A stretch of 64,000 nucleotides of DNA from a virus: IMG/VR virus record IMGVR_UViG_3300028829_003504, positions 1 to 64,000 of that record; one strand, given 5' to 3'. The notes under the pieces were generated by a model. That model was not told where the DNA came from. It saw only the letters and a program-made list of their open reading frames with translations, and searched no databases. Position 1 is the first letter of the stretch, and each line of letters starts with the position of its first letter. The translations under genes and the position numbers were made by a program. Of this stretch, positions 16,883-25,925 are shown piece by piece.

Positions 16883-18847
16883 ATGTCTATGAACGTTGAG
16901 GACTTAGGTGTCTTCGAATTAAAAGTAAACGGGTCGAGTATTAGTGCAGGGTTGAATGTCTTTAGGGAAGGCATCATGCAATCTGGATACGGTCTGCCTG
17001 TAGCAACGGCTAAGTTTGTGTTTGCCGATCACCACGGAGCATTAGTTGGTGACCAAGCACTGAACGACGGTACTAAACTTGAAATCCTATTAGGGCAAAC
17101 GCCAGAGGACTCAGTTACGTATGTATTTTCGGTCTACAGCATAAACTCGTACGAAGATAATGGTGCTAATATTCAAGAAGCCTATTGCATGTTGGACGTT
17201 CCTGCATTAACTATCGGTGCATTCAGAGACATGTACGAAGATACGAGCAGCGGTGTAGTTGGGGCTATTGCAGGTGAAGTTGGTCTTGAATTCGATGGAC
17301 CTGACTCCACAGATGATAGCATGACATGGATTAATTGCGGTAGTACACGCTTACAATTTCTAGAACAAACCTGCCTAAGGGCCTACGCCTCAGATAAGTC
17401 CTGTATCTCACTTGCGGTCGACTTCGATACCATTCGAATGAAAGACCTATTCGCACAGTTCAGTAAAGAGCCTGAGTACAGCCTCTACTATTCAATTAAT
17501 ATAGATGATGACGACCCAGGCATTAAAGTTAGTATGGATGAAAGCAAGCCCTGCTCTCGTAATGGCTTCTATAATCAAGCCACTAACTATGGCCATACCC
17601 ATTGGCAGCATTCTCTTTCAGGCGAACCTATTAAGCTGGACAAGATTGACCCAGTTGTTTTAGGTGATGGTTTACCTATCAACAGCGACATTAAAGGTCA
17701 AGTTGAAGCTTCTGCGTTTACGATGGGACCGGGTTTCGATACAGGTAGTGGTGACTTGCCTGGAGCAAACGTCCATGAGAACTACTACAAAGCACGGTAT
17801 CAAAACTTAAGGTTCTTGAGTTTGTTTACCGAGGGTGTTACAACCCTGTCACGAACATTCTTAAACATACCTCTATTCACTCCTGTTAGATACGTACATG
17901 GTTCTGTAAGAGACGACGATAGTGCCGAAAGTAAAAAGCATACTGGTAATTATATCGTAGGTGGTAAAACTCTATTACTCAGAGGTAAGCACTATGCGGA
18001 ACTTTATGACTTATATAGACCTTTCATCAATGAGACAGGTAATACTCCAACTGTAGGCGGTCCTTCTAGCAGCAGTGCCTCAGACGGAAGTCCTACACCT
18101 CAGATAAGTAGAGAGCAGGACCTCGATGCAGCGCCTACTAGTTCGGATAGTGTAAATAGTATATCAGCTAAAGCGACTAACGCTACAGGAAATAAACCAA
18201 GCATCAAGCAGCCTAGTATTATAGATAAAGCCAACGATGTTAATGGCCAAATCAATAGTAATGTATCAGGCATCGCGTCAAATGGTGATACATTATTTGA
18301 CGATACGGTCAAAACCCTTAATGATAACTTAGATAAAGCCGAGAAGAAACTTAAAGACTTAGGCGACTCCCTAGGTGCTGACTTCCTCGCCGATAAATAC
18401 GGCGCGGGTTATGATAAAGCCGATGCTCTTATGAATGAATTCCAAGGAGCTATGGCTCAAATGGACCTATGTAAGAAACTAAGTGGACTTGAAACCCTTA
18501 CCGTTGACTTCACAATGAATAACAAAGACAAAGTACTTAATGTTATCTCCGAAAGGGAGAGTGTTTTGCAAGGTGCTCTTGACTCTAATATAGGTGCAGT
18601 GAATGCCCTTATAGATAAAGGCGGAGTTCCTGATAGCTATGTCGATGCACCTGATATTAAAGCTAAATGTAATGCTGAAACCGTAAGCGAGATTAATAAA
18701 GCTCTTAAGGATACATTACCCGATAAATGCTTAGATAAAAGGGACATCGATAAGCTTAATGGTCCTAGTATTGACCTTTCCCAGAAGCTTCGTAAGTTAC
18801 AGAAACAATTAGAAGACCTTTTATGTGCAATGGGTCTAGGAGTATAA
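16883..18847 (+). CDS. Baseplate hub protein (gp27/VgrG-like N-terminal region)
   Basis: 654 residues. The first 380 are beta-rich and contain RLQFLEQTCLRAYASDK, a recurring feature of hub proteins where a domain starts the FLxxxxxRA helix. From about residue 385 the chain becomes Ser/Asn-rich, then a long helical, charged region with four Cys residues near the end. It probably forms the trimeric hub between tube and spike. It is followed one base later by the spike gene, the T4 gp27-gp5 order in reverse. Confidence 0.65.
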   Translation: MSMNVEDLGVFELKVNGSSISAGLNVFREGIMQSGYGLPVATAKFVFADHHGALVGDQALNDGTKLEILLGQTPEDSVTYVFSVYSINSYEDNGANIQEAYCMLDVPALTIGAFRDMYEDTSSGVVGAIAGEVGLEFDGPDSTDDSMTWINCGSTRLQFLEQTCLRAYASDKSCISLAVDFDTIRMKDLFAQFSKEPEYSLYYSINIDDDDPGIKVSMDESKPCSRNGFYNQATNYGHTHWQHSLSGEPIKLDKIDPVVLGDGLPINSDIKGQVEASAFTMGPGFDTGSGDLPGANVHENYYKARYQNLRFLSLFTEGVTTLSRTFLNIPLFTPVRYVHGSVRDDDSAESKKHTGNYIVGGKTLLLRGKHYAELYDLYRPFINETGNTPTVGGPSSSSASDGSPTPQISREQDLDAAPTSSDSVNSISAKATNATGNKPSIKQPSIIDKANDVNGQINSNVSGIASNGDTLFDDTVKTLNDNLDKAEKKLKDLGDSLGADFLADKYGAGYDKADALMNEFQGAMAQMDLCKKLSGLETLTVDFTMNNKDKVLNVISERESVLQGALDSNIGAVNALIDKGGVPDSYVDAPDIKAKCNAETVSEINKALKDTLPDKCLDKRDIDKLNGPSIDLSQKLRKLQKQLEDLLCAMGLGV

Positions 18848-18848
18848 A

Positions 18849-19649
18849 ATGAAGTCCAATATTAATCTACCTCGACACCTAGAGCGTAAGGGTCTTAATC
18901 CAAGAAAGCCCTACCTTGCAAAAGTTGTTGATAACCGTGACCCTGCGGAGCTAGGTAGAATACGTGCAAGGATAGACGGATTTTTTGATCACGTACCTGA
19001 TGATAAGCTTCCTTGGTCAATCCCTAGATGGGATCATCCTCAGGGATTGAAAGGAGGTAGTGATACAGATAGGACAGGTACGGCCTGTATACCAAAGCGT
19101 GATACTAAGGTCTCATTGCAGTTTCCTCACGATGGAGACCCGATGCAGTCTGAGTACAGTACTAAGTTACCTTGGGACCAAGAGAACCAACTACCTGAGT
19201 TCTTAGAAAACTATCCGGATAGACTAGGTACTAAGTTAGATAATGGCTACACTAAGATTATTGACACTAAGACCAATGAGATATTTATCATTAACCCTGG
19301 CGATGCGAACGTTACTATCTTAGGTGACACTAACGTTCAAACTATAGGAAACTTGCAGTGGCATGTTACTAGTGATACAGGTAAGATACCCGGCTATTTA
19401 CTTAATGCTCCTGCAACAGTACTAAGTCAACTAAGTCAGAATCAACAAGGCCAGATAAGTTTCGAAGGCCTATATGGAGGGAATAGCGGCAACGTCCACT
19501 TCGATGTGGAAAATCATTTTACTATTAAGACAGGAGGTAACATGAAGTTTGATGTCGGTGGTAAGATGGAGCATAAGACAGGCGGTAAGTACGATATTAA
19601 AGCAGGTGGTGCATACAAAGCGAAAGCCACCCGCATTGACTTAAACTAA
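18849..19649 (+). CDS. Baseplate central spike protein (gp5-like, no lysozyme domain)
   Basis: 266 residues. Near the start, YLAKVVDNRDPAELGRIRARIDG matches the OB-fold entry of gp5/VgrG-type spikes (xGRVxV pattern). The C-terminus is a repeating beta-helix: ENHFTIKTGGNMKFDVGG, then KMEHKTGGKYDIKAGGAYKA. Such Gly-rich repeats form the trimeric needle. No lysozyme insert is present, unlike T4 gp5. It punctures the outer membrane at infection. Confidence 0.85.
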   Translation: MKSNINLPRHLERKGLNPRKPYLAKVVDNRDPAELGRIRARIDGFFDHVPDDKLPWSIPRWDHPQGLKGGSDTDRTGTACIPKRDTKVSLQFPHDGDPMQSEYSTKLPWDQENQLPEFLENYPDRLGTKLDNGYTKIIDTKTNEIFIINPGDANVTILGDTNVQTIGNLQWHVTSDTGKIPGYLLNAPATVLSQLSQNQQGQISFEGLYGGNSGNVHFDVENHFTIKTGGNMKFDVGGKMEHKTGGKYDIKAGGAYKAKATRIDLN

Positions 19650-19661
19650 CAAGGAGGCCTC

Positions 19662-20057
19662 GTGGCTTTCCAAAAAGTATTAAAACCAAAAGCAAAGGAC
19701 TTCAGGCGATTAACAGTTACTACCGATGGTAAAGTATTCAAACGTAGTTATGCCCTGTACCTTCCTCGATGTCCTAAACCTAAACGGCACCTCATATTCT
19801 TACCGAAAGATATCGTTGTTCAAGAAGGCCAGCATGTAGAAATGCTATGGCTTGTAGCATCGGATGAACAGAACGGTAAGCCTACTAAACCTCTAAAGGG
19901 CTATCACCTAAAACATCACTACACTGCATTCCTAGAAGATAGAATGCACGACTGGGATATACATAACGATGAAAAAGGTAAACCTTATTTAAGCTATGCA
20001 GGCTCAGGTACACGGGGTGAAGTATGGCTAATTATTATCATTAAAGGAGATAAGTAG
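19662..20057 (+). CDS. Hypothetical baseplate-region protein, GTG start
   Basis: 131 residues from GTG at 19662, chosen because GGAGG lies 5 bases upstream and the frame has no closer ATG. Basic and beta-rich, ending with a strongly hydrophobic strand (EVWLIIIIKGDK). No family recognised. Its stop overlaps the next GTG. It may be a spike-associated or wedge component. Confidence 0.6.
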   Translation: MAFQKVLKPKAKDFRRLTVTTDGKVFKRSYALYLPRCPKPKRHLIFLPKDIVVQEGQHVEMLWLVASDEQNGKPTKPLKGYHLKHHYTAFLEDRMHDWDIHNDEKGKPYLSYAGSGTRGEVWLIIIIKGDK

Positions 20058-20629
20058 TGGACGATTATAGAAAACGAGCACAGGTAGGAATGCTACATAT
20101 CAGTATAGAGGGATACAACTCTACCCATAGAAGTATGATTCATACCGTAAACCTATCAACGCCTACCGACGAACTTAGAACGTCACGAAGATTCGGCGAA
20201 ACAGGCTTTGCTAAGATTGATATATCTGATACCTTAGGGAACAAAAGCTATAGTAACTTCATGTGTAGTAATATGGAAGGCTATACTTCCAAGTTCGAAC
20301 ATACGCACGAAGAATGGAACGTTGAAGTTAGACTTACCACAGCCATTGAATTTCTTAATATATTCCACTCGGTATCACAAGACGTATTAACTCAAGACCA
20401 ATACTTCGAAGCCTTGTACTTCCTATATGATAATCACATTAAACATTATGTAGGTAAGCCAGAACTGGTAGAGTACGCCGAACGTAAATTCCGTACGAGG
20501 TCAGATAAGATTCCTTTCTTATCTAACCCTAAGGTAATGGGTTGGATCTCAATATTAACTGCATGTGTTAAACGTAACTCCAGACCCTGTTGGGTACGTA
20601 GGGCCTCAGGCGAACCTTTTTCCCAATAG
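20057..20629 (+). CDS. Hypothetical baseplate-region protein, GTG start
   Basis: 190 residues from GTG at 20057, which overlaps the previous TAG; GGAG lies about 8 bases before it. Alpha/beta, with many aromatic residues and a basic C-terminus (CWVRRASGEPFSQ). Last gene before a strong terminator, so it ends the hub operon. No recognisable domain. Confidence 0.6.
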   Translation: MDDYRKRAQVGMLHISIEGYNSTHRSMIHTVNLSTPTDELRTSRRFGETGFAKIDISDTLGNKSYSNFMCSNMEGYTSKFEHTHEEWNVEVRLTTAIEFLNIFHSVSQDVLTQDQYFEALYFLYDNHIKHYVGKPELVEYAERKFRTRSDKIPFLSNPKVMGWISILTACVKRNSRPCWVRRASGEPFSQ

Positions 20630-20639
20630 AGAAGTTAAC

Positions 20640-20661
20640 AAGCCTCAATTGAGGCTTTTTC
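20640..20661 (+). terminator. Rho-independent terminator
   Basis: Perfect palindrome AAGCCTCAATTGAGGCTT at 20640-20657 with a 4-base AATT loop, running into a T tract. Confidence 0.85.
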
Positions 20662-20693
20662 TATTTTAATATTAAAGTCATAGAGGCTCAAGC

Positions 20694-21062
20694 ATGATAA
20701 ACATAGCATTAATTACCGATGGGTTTATAGAAGACTACCTGCTAGAAACAAGACTAGACTCGTTAATTAGTAAAACCATCAAAGCCCATCCTACTGCGAG
20801 AAGTCCAGCCGCGGTGAGATTACATATCCAATATTCTCCCGATGATTGTAATTTGTCATCAGACGTCCACAATTATATGCAAACATCATCCGTTGGTTTT
20901 CAGTCATACCACTCTATATCAAAAACCACCGCATCCAACACAGTTAAGAAAATGATGTTGTCCAATTGTGAGTACGCCATTCTATATATCACGATACCTA
21001 AACTACAAGAACAGGTTATAGCGTATTGTCGAAAACTCAATATCAAATTTCATCTAGGATAG
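20694..21062 (+). CDS. Small hypothetical alpha/beta protein
   Basis: 122 residues, start ATG after GAGG. The opening hydrophobic strand (INIALITDGF) and closing EYAILYITIPKLQEQVIAYCR suggest a small Rossmann-like fold related in layout to the next protein. Nothing catalytic is visible. First gene of a three-gene unit. Confidence 0.55.
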   Translation: MINIALITDGFIEDYLLETRLDSLISKTIKAHPTARSPAAVRLHIQYSPDDCNLSSDVHNYMQTSSVGFQSYHSISKTTASNTVKKMMLSNCEYAILYITIPKLQEQVIAYCRKLNIKFHLG

Positions 21063-21066
21063 CATT

Positions 21067-21411
21067 TTGAAAATAGGAATAGTAGGTCCCGAGGGATACA
21101 AGAACCCTGATATACTTTCTATAATAGGGAAAGTAGTTACCAAGGTTATGAAAGCCCATAACTTGACCGAAGAACATATACAGCTACAGGTTATAGGAGC
21201 AGACAATGTCTCTTCATCCGTATTAGACTTTATTACGGACAGGTCATTTCAATATTACTCGACAGGCAGGTGGTTACGAAAAGACGCCCTACCTACTATG
21301 GCAGGAAGAATCGACTACGCTTTAATCTTCTCACCGAGTAGTGAGGAATGCTTAGAGATGTTCGTTGAGGAGTGTAAGAAGTTCAAAGTAAAAAGGAAAG
21401 TCATACTATGA
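21067..21411 (+). CDS. Small Rossmann-like protein, possible SLOG/DUF2493 relative
   Basis: 114 residues from a TTG at 21067 preceded by TAGGA. MKIGIVGPEG at the start, VIGADNVSSS in the middle, then a GRWLRKDALPTMAGRIDYALIF stretch resemble small nucleotide-binding SLOG proteins (GxxG loop, later MAxxxDxxLIF). The match is by pattern only. The start is weak; no better codon lies upstream in frame. Confidence 0.45.
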   Translation: MKIGIVGPEGYKNPDILSIIGKVVTKVMKAHNLTEEHIQLQVIGADNVSSSVLDFITDRSFQYYSTGRWLRKDALPTMAGRIDYALIFSPSSEECLEMFVEECKKFKVKRKVIL

Positions 21412-21845
21412 AAGAAGTGGACGTGGCCTCTATAAAGACTACATGCCTGGAGTATGGTAACTTCAAGTTTAGCGTATCTTCCAACTGTACCTCTCTTGAC
21501 CATCCTGATAGCCTAGAAGTATCAGTGGATTTTAGCTGTAAGGTTAATACTAATAGTCAATTCTTTATAGTTATCGTAGTACCTAATAGTAATAAAAGGA
21601 ATTTAGATTTCCACATGACCTATCCGTCAGACTTGGAACCTCATACAACTTCACATGAAATAGTCCCAGTAGTCAACTATGAGGAGCTAACATCATGTGT
21701 TTCTATGATAATAGGAATACTCGGTCGGGTTTATGGCCAAACCTACAAAGAACTACATCAATTTAATAGCCCTCTATTGTCTATTATATCTATACTTTTC
21801 TTTGAAGTAATAGGCTTTAGCGGTATAGGAAATGAGCCTCATTAA
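21408..21845 (+). CDS. Hypothetical protein
   Basis: 145 residues; ATG overlaps the upstream stop (ATGA). Beta-rich first half, with a hydrophobic C-terminal half (SPLLSIISILFFEVIGFSG) that could associate with membrane. No family recognised. Last of the three-gene unit. Confidence 0.5.
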   Translation: MKEVDVASIKTTCLEYGNFKFSVSSNCTSLDHPDSLEVSVDFSCKVNTNSQFFIVIVVPNSNKRNLDFHMTYPSDLEPHTTSHEIVPVVNYEELTSCVSMIIGILGRVYGQTYKELHQFNSPLLSIISILFFEVIGFSGIGNEPH

Positions 21846-21924
21846 ACTTATATTCGTAATTTAATCAATGATGAAAGCAACAGCTTTTGTTACACTTTAA
21901 AGTAACTGAGAGGTAACCTCCCCT

Positions 21925-23601
21925 ATGAAGGCACATACTATTGATGTCTTAGGTAGATGTACACTACCTGGCCTACCAAATAACGACCTAGATGCGGCTC
22001 CAAAGCTCTACGTCGATTTAGCGACGGCTGGTGGTATATTTATCACAGATATTACACCGACTAACGAAGGTGGTAACAACATAGTTGGTCTAAAGACCTA
22101 TGAAGCAGATACAATTCCTGCGGATTTCTTAATGACCAATGGCATTACAAACGTTGCGGCTATACGCATCCATTTCCTAGCTGAGCCAAAACATGCGCTA
22201 TATAAGCTTGCAGTTATAGCTAAGTACGCAGATGGAGCTAGCGAAGTTGCGGCACAAAGTATTACACAACATGCAAACGACATGCGTATGTATGAAGGCT
22301 ACGTGGATATAGTAGTTGACGACCAGAAGATGGAAGAAACTATTACACTGGTTTCTTCTACAGGGACAGAAGCTACTGTCCACCTTGATCTATTAATAGG
22401 CGGTCCTGAAGTTTCGGCCTTTACTATCGGTTCATTGCCTGATGGTCAAACTGAACTTAAGGAAGGTGACGTAGTTTCAGTTAGCGGCGTAGTATCTAAC
22501 GATGCAACCTCGGTTAAGGTCCTTAACTCGGGAGTATCAATAGATTCCCATAACTTAAGTATAGGTGAAGAAGACTCAGGCGGTGCGGGTTCTCGTACTT
22601 TCTCAGGCTCTGTGACTGTATCTAGCCTAAGTGGATCGCTGGTAGCACAAGCTGTCGGTACGAACATGTTAGGTACTGAAGGCGATGCGTTTGATAGTAA
22701 CTCTGTTACGTTAAACCAGACACATCCTTCAATAGGTGCTGCAACTTATTCTTATCCTGGTACGCAAGAAGCAATTAAGGAAAGCGAAAGCGTAGGCATT
22801 GACGTTACTATTACTGATGCCGACGACTACGACTATTCTGCCGCAGCGGGTCTTTCGATTGACTCGCCTTCGGACTATTCAGTTTCTAAAACTGTTACCC
22901 GTGAAGATGAAACGATTCAATATAGCGTAGATGCTGACCTATTAACTATCACAGCCACTAAAGAAAGTAACGGTGCTGTTACTGTTAAGACTTTTAGCAT
23001 TAACGTAGTAAACACTCCGCCTAGTGCTGCCCTTTCTTTCGTAGGCAATCCAGCCCGTTTAAGATCTGATGCCAATGGAGAGACGTATAAGTTACAGATT
23101 ACTCCTAACCAACCTCTACTTAACGCACCTGACGCCCTTATGTCTGCTGCTAATGCTGGTGAGTTTACAGGTAATTGGTCTACATCTGGTCAGAACTACC
23201 GTCACAATTTTAAAGTTGTCGATACTGACTTACGTGGCGTACATAATTGGGATGGTCTTATTATTACAGGTCTTTCTGGTATACAGGCAAGCACAATCAC
23301 TAGTGGTTCTATCTATGAAATAGGTGGCTTCCTTGCTCGTACGCTTACTATACCTGCTTTAGCTCAGTTCGCCTCGATAGGTGCATTCGTATCAGACTTC
23401 TCTAAAGTCCGCGCAATGTACGTTGGTGCCGACGAGTTAGTCCGTCAGGTTGATTTGGCTCAAGTTGTTAAAGCATTCACTATCGTAGATTCAGGCGGCG
23501 CTTTAGATAACAACGGTGATCACCTATTCTTAAATGATGCAAACTTTGCAGGTACTAATACAACAGGTACCCTGCAGGTTGAAGTGGAGGAGTTAGAATA
23601 A
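21925..23601 (+). CDS. Virion surface protein with Ig-like repeats, tail fibre or baseplate candidate
   Basis: 558 residues, almost all beta-strand. Sections near residues 165-260 and 265-365 look like successive Ig-like domains (VSAFTIGSLPDG then VSVSGVVSND; later TPPSAALSFVG). No coiled coil or chaperone domain. Phage Ig-like domains usually decorate tails or bind cell surfaces. The ATG is preceded by GAGAGG that can pair with CCTC just before the start. Stop overlaps the next ATG. Confidence 0.6.
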   Translation: MKAHTIDVLGRCTLPGLPNNDLDAAPKLYVDLATAGGIFITDITPTNEGGNNIVGLKTYEADTIPADFLMTNGITNVAAIRIHFLAEPKHALYKLAVIAKYADGASEVAAQSITQHANDMRMYEGYVDIVVDDQKMEETITLVSSTGTEATVHLDLLIGGPEVSAFTIGSLPDGQTELKEGDVVSVSGVVSNDATSVKVLNSGVSIDSHNLSIGEEDSGGAGSRTFSGSVTVSSLSGSLVAQAVGTNMLGTEGDAFDSNSVTLNQTHPSIGAATYSYPGTQEAIKESESVGIDVTITDADDYDYSAAAGLSIDSPSDYSVSKTVTREDETIQYSVDADLLTITATKESNGAVTVKTFSINVVNTPPSAALSFVGNPARLRSDANGETYKLQITPNQPLLNAPDALMSAANAGEFTGNWSTSGQNYRHNFKVVDTDLRGVHNWDGLIITGLSGIQASTITSGSIYEIGGFLARTLTIPALAQFASIGAFVSDFSKVRAMYVGADELVRQVDLAQVVKAFTIVDSGGALDNNGDHLFLNDANFAGTNTTGTLQVEVEELE

Positions 23602-24008
23602 TGACTGCATTTACTGACTTTATTCAAGTAGAACTTCCTAAGAGACCTTACTTAGAAAGTGACGTACCTAAGAACTCTGTTATTATACGTAATGGAGCAG
23701 GCCCTCGTCAATTAGATGGTATACAACTGCTACCTGGGCAGATCATTATGAACATAGGTGGGACGGTACAAGCTGTGGCTATTGAGGATGTAGCGGGTAA
23801 TACCTCCACATTCGTGCAGCTGGTAGAAACCGCCTCGGCTCAATGGACATTGAATCACGGAGGTAGCTCCGAGAATGTGTTAATTGCACTGTATGATACC
23901 TCTGGACGTTATATGATTCCTGATGAAATCACAATTGTAGACGGTGATACAATTACTGTAGACTTTGGTACTGCTATCGACGGTAAAGCCGTTGTGCTAT
24001 ACTTCTAG
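23601..24008 (+). CDS. Small tail/fibre-associated structural protein
   Basis: 135 residues. The C-terminal 60, beginning near TASAQWTLNHGGSSENVLIA and ending DGKAVVLYF, match the beta-sandwich segment often found at the end of phage tail structural proteins (W-x-L-x-H, then VxLYDxxGxxIxP-like strands). ATG overlaps the upstream stop as TAATG. Probably assembles with the preceding Ig-like protein. Confidence 0.6.
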   Translation: MTAFTDFIQVELPKRPYLESDVPKNSVIIRNGAGPRQLDGIQLLPGQIIMNIGGTVQAVAIEDVAGNTSTFVQLVETASAQWTLNHGGSSENVLIALYDTSGRYMIPDEITIVDGDTITVDFGTAIDGKAVVLYF

Positions 24009-24026
24009 TAGGTATTAGCCTAGTGT

Positions 24027-24042
24027 GGGGACTTCGGTCCTC
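24027..24042 (+). terminator. UUCG-loop hairpin
   Basis: GGGGAC and GTCCTC pair around TTCG with one G-U. No T tract follows. The same kind of hairpin follows the tail tube gene at 8600. It lies just before the next start codon. Confidence 0.5.
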
Positions 24043-24057
24043 GCTCTTGGCTTTAAT

Positions 24058-24546
24058 ATGGGAAAGCTTAACAGGAAGATAGTAACCGAAGGGTTGACTA
24101 AAGCTTCTACTAACTACTGGGTTAAAAAATTATATTCCGTGTATACGGAAGTTGGACTCCAGAAGAAAACAAAGGGCGCTATTCGTGCCGACGTAATTGC
24201 TTTCAATATGAAGCAGCAGTTTATTATTAGTGAAATCAAAAGTTGCTGGAGTGACTATACCAGTGATAATAAATGGTCCACATATCTACCTTTCTCCAAC
24301 AAAATGTACTTTGTTTTACATAGAGGACTATGTGATACAGACAAAGGCAAAATCATTTGTGAAGACGCCAAGTTCCAAGGCGTAGGCGTAATGCGCTTAG
24401 GTACAGATGGTACTCTATCCGTTGTCCAGAATGCTAAGAGCAGAGAGTTAGACCCTGACCGAAAACAATGGCTTTTAACTAAACTAGCTTGGCGTGGCGG
24501 GCAAAGCCGCTACAATATGAAAAAAATTAAAAGAGTCTACATATAG
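24058..24546 (+). CDS. MmcB-like PD-(D/E)XK nuclease-fold protein
   Basis: 162 residues from ATG at 24058; an upstream GTG would begin inside the UUCG hairpin. The core RADVIAFN, then IISEIKSCWSDYTSDNKWSTYLPF and MYFVLHR, matches MmcB-family restriction-fold proteins, where D in xDV and E-x-K are the metal-site residues. Those residues (D and ExK) are present. MmcB proteins are linked to DNA repair. Its place in the late region suggests action on phage DNA late in infection or in the virion. No good ribosome site is seen. Confidence 0.7.
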   Translation: MGKLNRKIVTEGLTKASTNYWVKKLYSVYTEVGLQKKTKGAIRADVIAFNMKQQFIISEIKSCWSDYTSDNKWSTYLPFSNKMYFVLHRGLCDTDKGKIICEDAKFQGVGVMRLGTDGTLSVVQNAKSRELDPDRKQWLLTKLAWRGGQSRYNMKKIKRVYI

Positions 24547-24553
24547 GACTACT

Positions 24554-24751
24554 ATGAAGCTAAACGAATTTCCAGTTGGTTGTACTGAAAACGGAACAAC
24601 TCTTTACGTAGACGTTGCGGCGGCTACTTCGCAAGAAGCACAGGCATTTATTGAACTCAATAGGCCTAGACTTGATATCATACATGTAGGTGAGTCATTA
24701 GGTGAGGTCAAAGTACCTAAGCCTATGATAATGCGACTACGCGCCTCATAA
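24554..24751 (+). CDS. Small hypothetical protein
   Basis: 65 residues, ATG at 24554 after AGGAC. No family recognised, no membrane segment. Tightly packed between neighbours (7 and 8 bases), so part of the same operon. Confidence 0.55.
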   Translation: MKLNEFPVGCTENGTTLYVDVAAATSQEAQAFIELNRPRLDIIHVGESLGEVKVPKPMIMRLRAS

Positions 24752-24759
24752 GGAATACT

Positions 24760-25014
24760 ATGAAGCCCATTGAAATAAGCCTTTCGGCATCTCCCGTTGA
24801 AAAGAAAACAATAGAACTAGCTTTACTGAAAGAGTCACTAGAGGCAGCTAAAGAGAAGCTACCTATCTTAGTGAAAGCTTTACGTATGCAAGACTCTCAA
24901 AAAGGTAAGACTAAATACCGCTTACAGATAAAGAAACTTAACTTGAACATTAAGAAGAAATCCAAGAAAATCCAAAAAGTTTCTTTAACCCTACGTAAAA
25001 CTAAACGAGGTTAA
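24760..25014 (+). CDS. Small basic helical protein with ISLS-type N-terminal tag
   Basis: 84 residues, about a quarter Lys, predicted helical throughout. Starts MKPIEISLSASPVEKK, similar to the starts at 27136 and 8661. Strongly basic small proteins of this type suit DNA binding or an internal head protein. One base separates it from the next gene. Confidence 0.55.
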   Translation: MKPIEISLSASPVEKKTIELALLKESLEAAKEKLPILVKALRMQDSQKGKTKYRLQIKKLNLNIKKKSKKIQKVSLTLRKTKRG

Positions 25015-25015
25015 T

Positions 25016-25918
25016 ATGCAGACATTTATTGTAGAGTCAGCTGCAAAAGTACGAAAAGGAAATCTACCTAAAGAAGCCGTTGCGTATCGCTCAGTAGGAC
25101 GCGTTAAAGTAGAAGATGATAAGCATGAATCCGATATTAAGAAGGGCGAGAAATTCTACTTGATGGAATTCCGTAAGAAGTTTTATCTGCTTGACGTTGA
25201 AGGCAATGATATATACAAGTTTGCCATTGATGAAAAGACCTACAGACGTATATCTAAGAAGCATACCTTGTTGTCGGCTCCTAAATTTAAGTCAAAGCCG
25301 CTACCTGTCAAATTCAATAAACCCAATTACGGTTTCATTAAATCCGAAGTCCGTAAAGCAATGCAGCTTGTTAATGACGACCCCGGCCTTGCAGGTATCA
25401 TTGATGTCCTATACCGCGAAGACCATACGCATATAATCGTATACGGTTCGGCCAAAGGCTCGACTGTTACCTTGACTCACGTTTCTAAAGGCAAATGGTC
25501 TGCGGGTAGTTACGACGGAGAAAGTGTTGAGTATAGAAGCCCTACTAAACTTGAAGTAGCGTTTGCTCAAGCTAAAGCTATGTCGTTACCTAGCTGGAAG
25601 GGAGGTAAGCCTACGGCTAAAGCCGCTCCTGGTGATTTATTGAAGTATTTAGAAGACAACGTACATTTTAATTCCAGAACCGCCAACGTAAATTCTTTCC
25701 TTGTATCAGGTGATAAGAACCGTATTGACATTGATGCCGAAACAAGAGGCTATCCTGAAGATGCAGCGCGAGCCTTGCGTAGTAAACTAAACTCAAGTAA
25801 GATCAAGCAGTTGATTACTGAGGGTGGCTGGAAAGAAACTAATTTTAGCTCAGGCGAGGGCGACGATAGCAACTATGCTGGAGACCATGCCGCCTCCTCT
25901 ATAACTTACAAGCGATAG
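25016..25918 (+). CDS. Tagged protein with repeated KGEKFYL domain, internal-head-protein candidate
   Basis: 300 residues. N-terminus MQTFIVESAAKVRKGNLPK resembles the T4 internal-protein start (FIAEA then a basic KxKG stretch) in spacing and residues. The repeated domain follows (IKKGEKFYLMEFRKKFYLLDVEG, YKFAIDEKTY), related to those at 10628 and 11337. A middle domain (about 95-190) is alpha/beta, and the last 90 residues end in a Ser/Asp-rich tail. Function unknown. Confidence 0.6.
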   Translation: MQTFIVESAAKVRKGNLPKEAVAYRSVGRVKVEDDKHESDIKKGEKFYLMEFRKKFYLLDVEGNDIYKFAIDEKTYRRISKKHTLLSAPKFKSKPLPVKFNKPNYGFIKSEVRKAMQLVNDDPGLAGIIDVLYREDHTHIIVYGSAKGSTVTLTHVSKGKWSAGSYDGESVEYRSPTKLEVAFAQAKAMSLPSWKGGKPTAKAAPGDLLKYLEDNVHFNSRTANVNSFLVSGDKNRIDIDAETRGYPEDAARALRSKLNSSKIKQLITEGGWKETNFSSGEGDDSNYAGDHAASSITYKR

Positions 25919-25925
25919 GATACTC

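Noticed and set aside
24025-24057. Upstream GTG start for the MmcB-like protein
   Set aside because: It would translate the UUCG hairpin and adds residues outside the family core.
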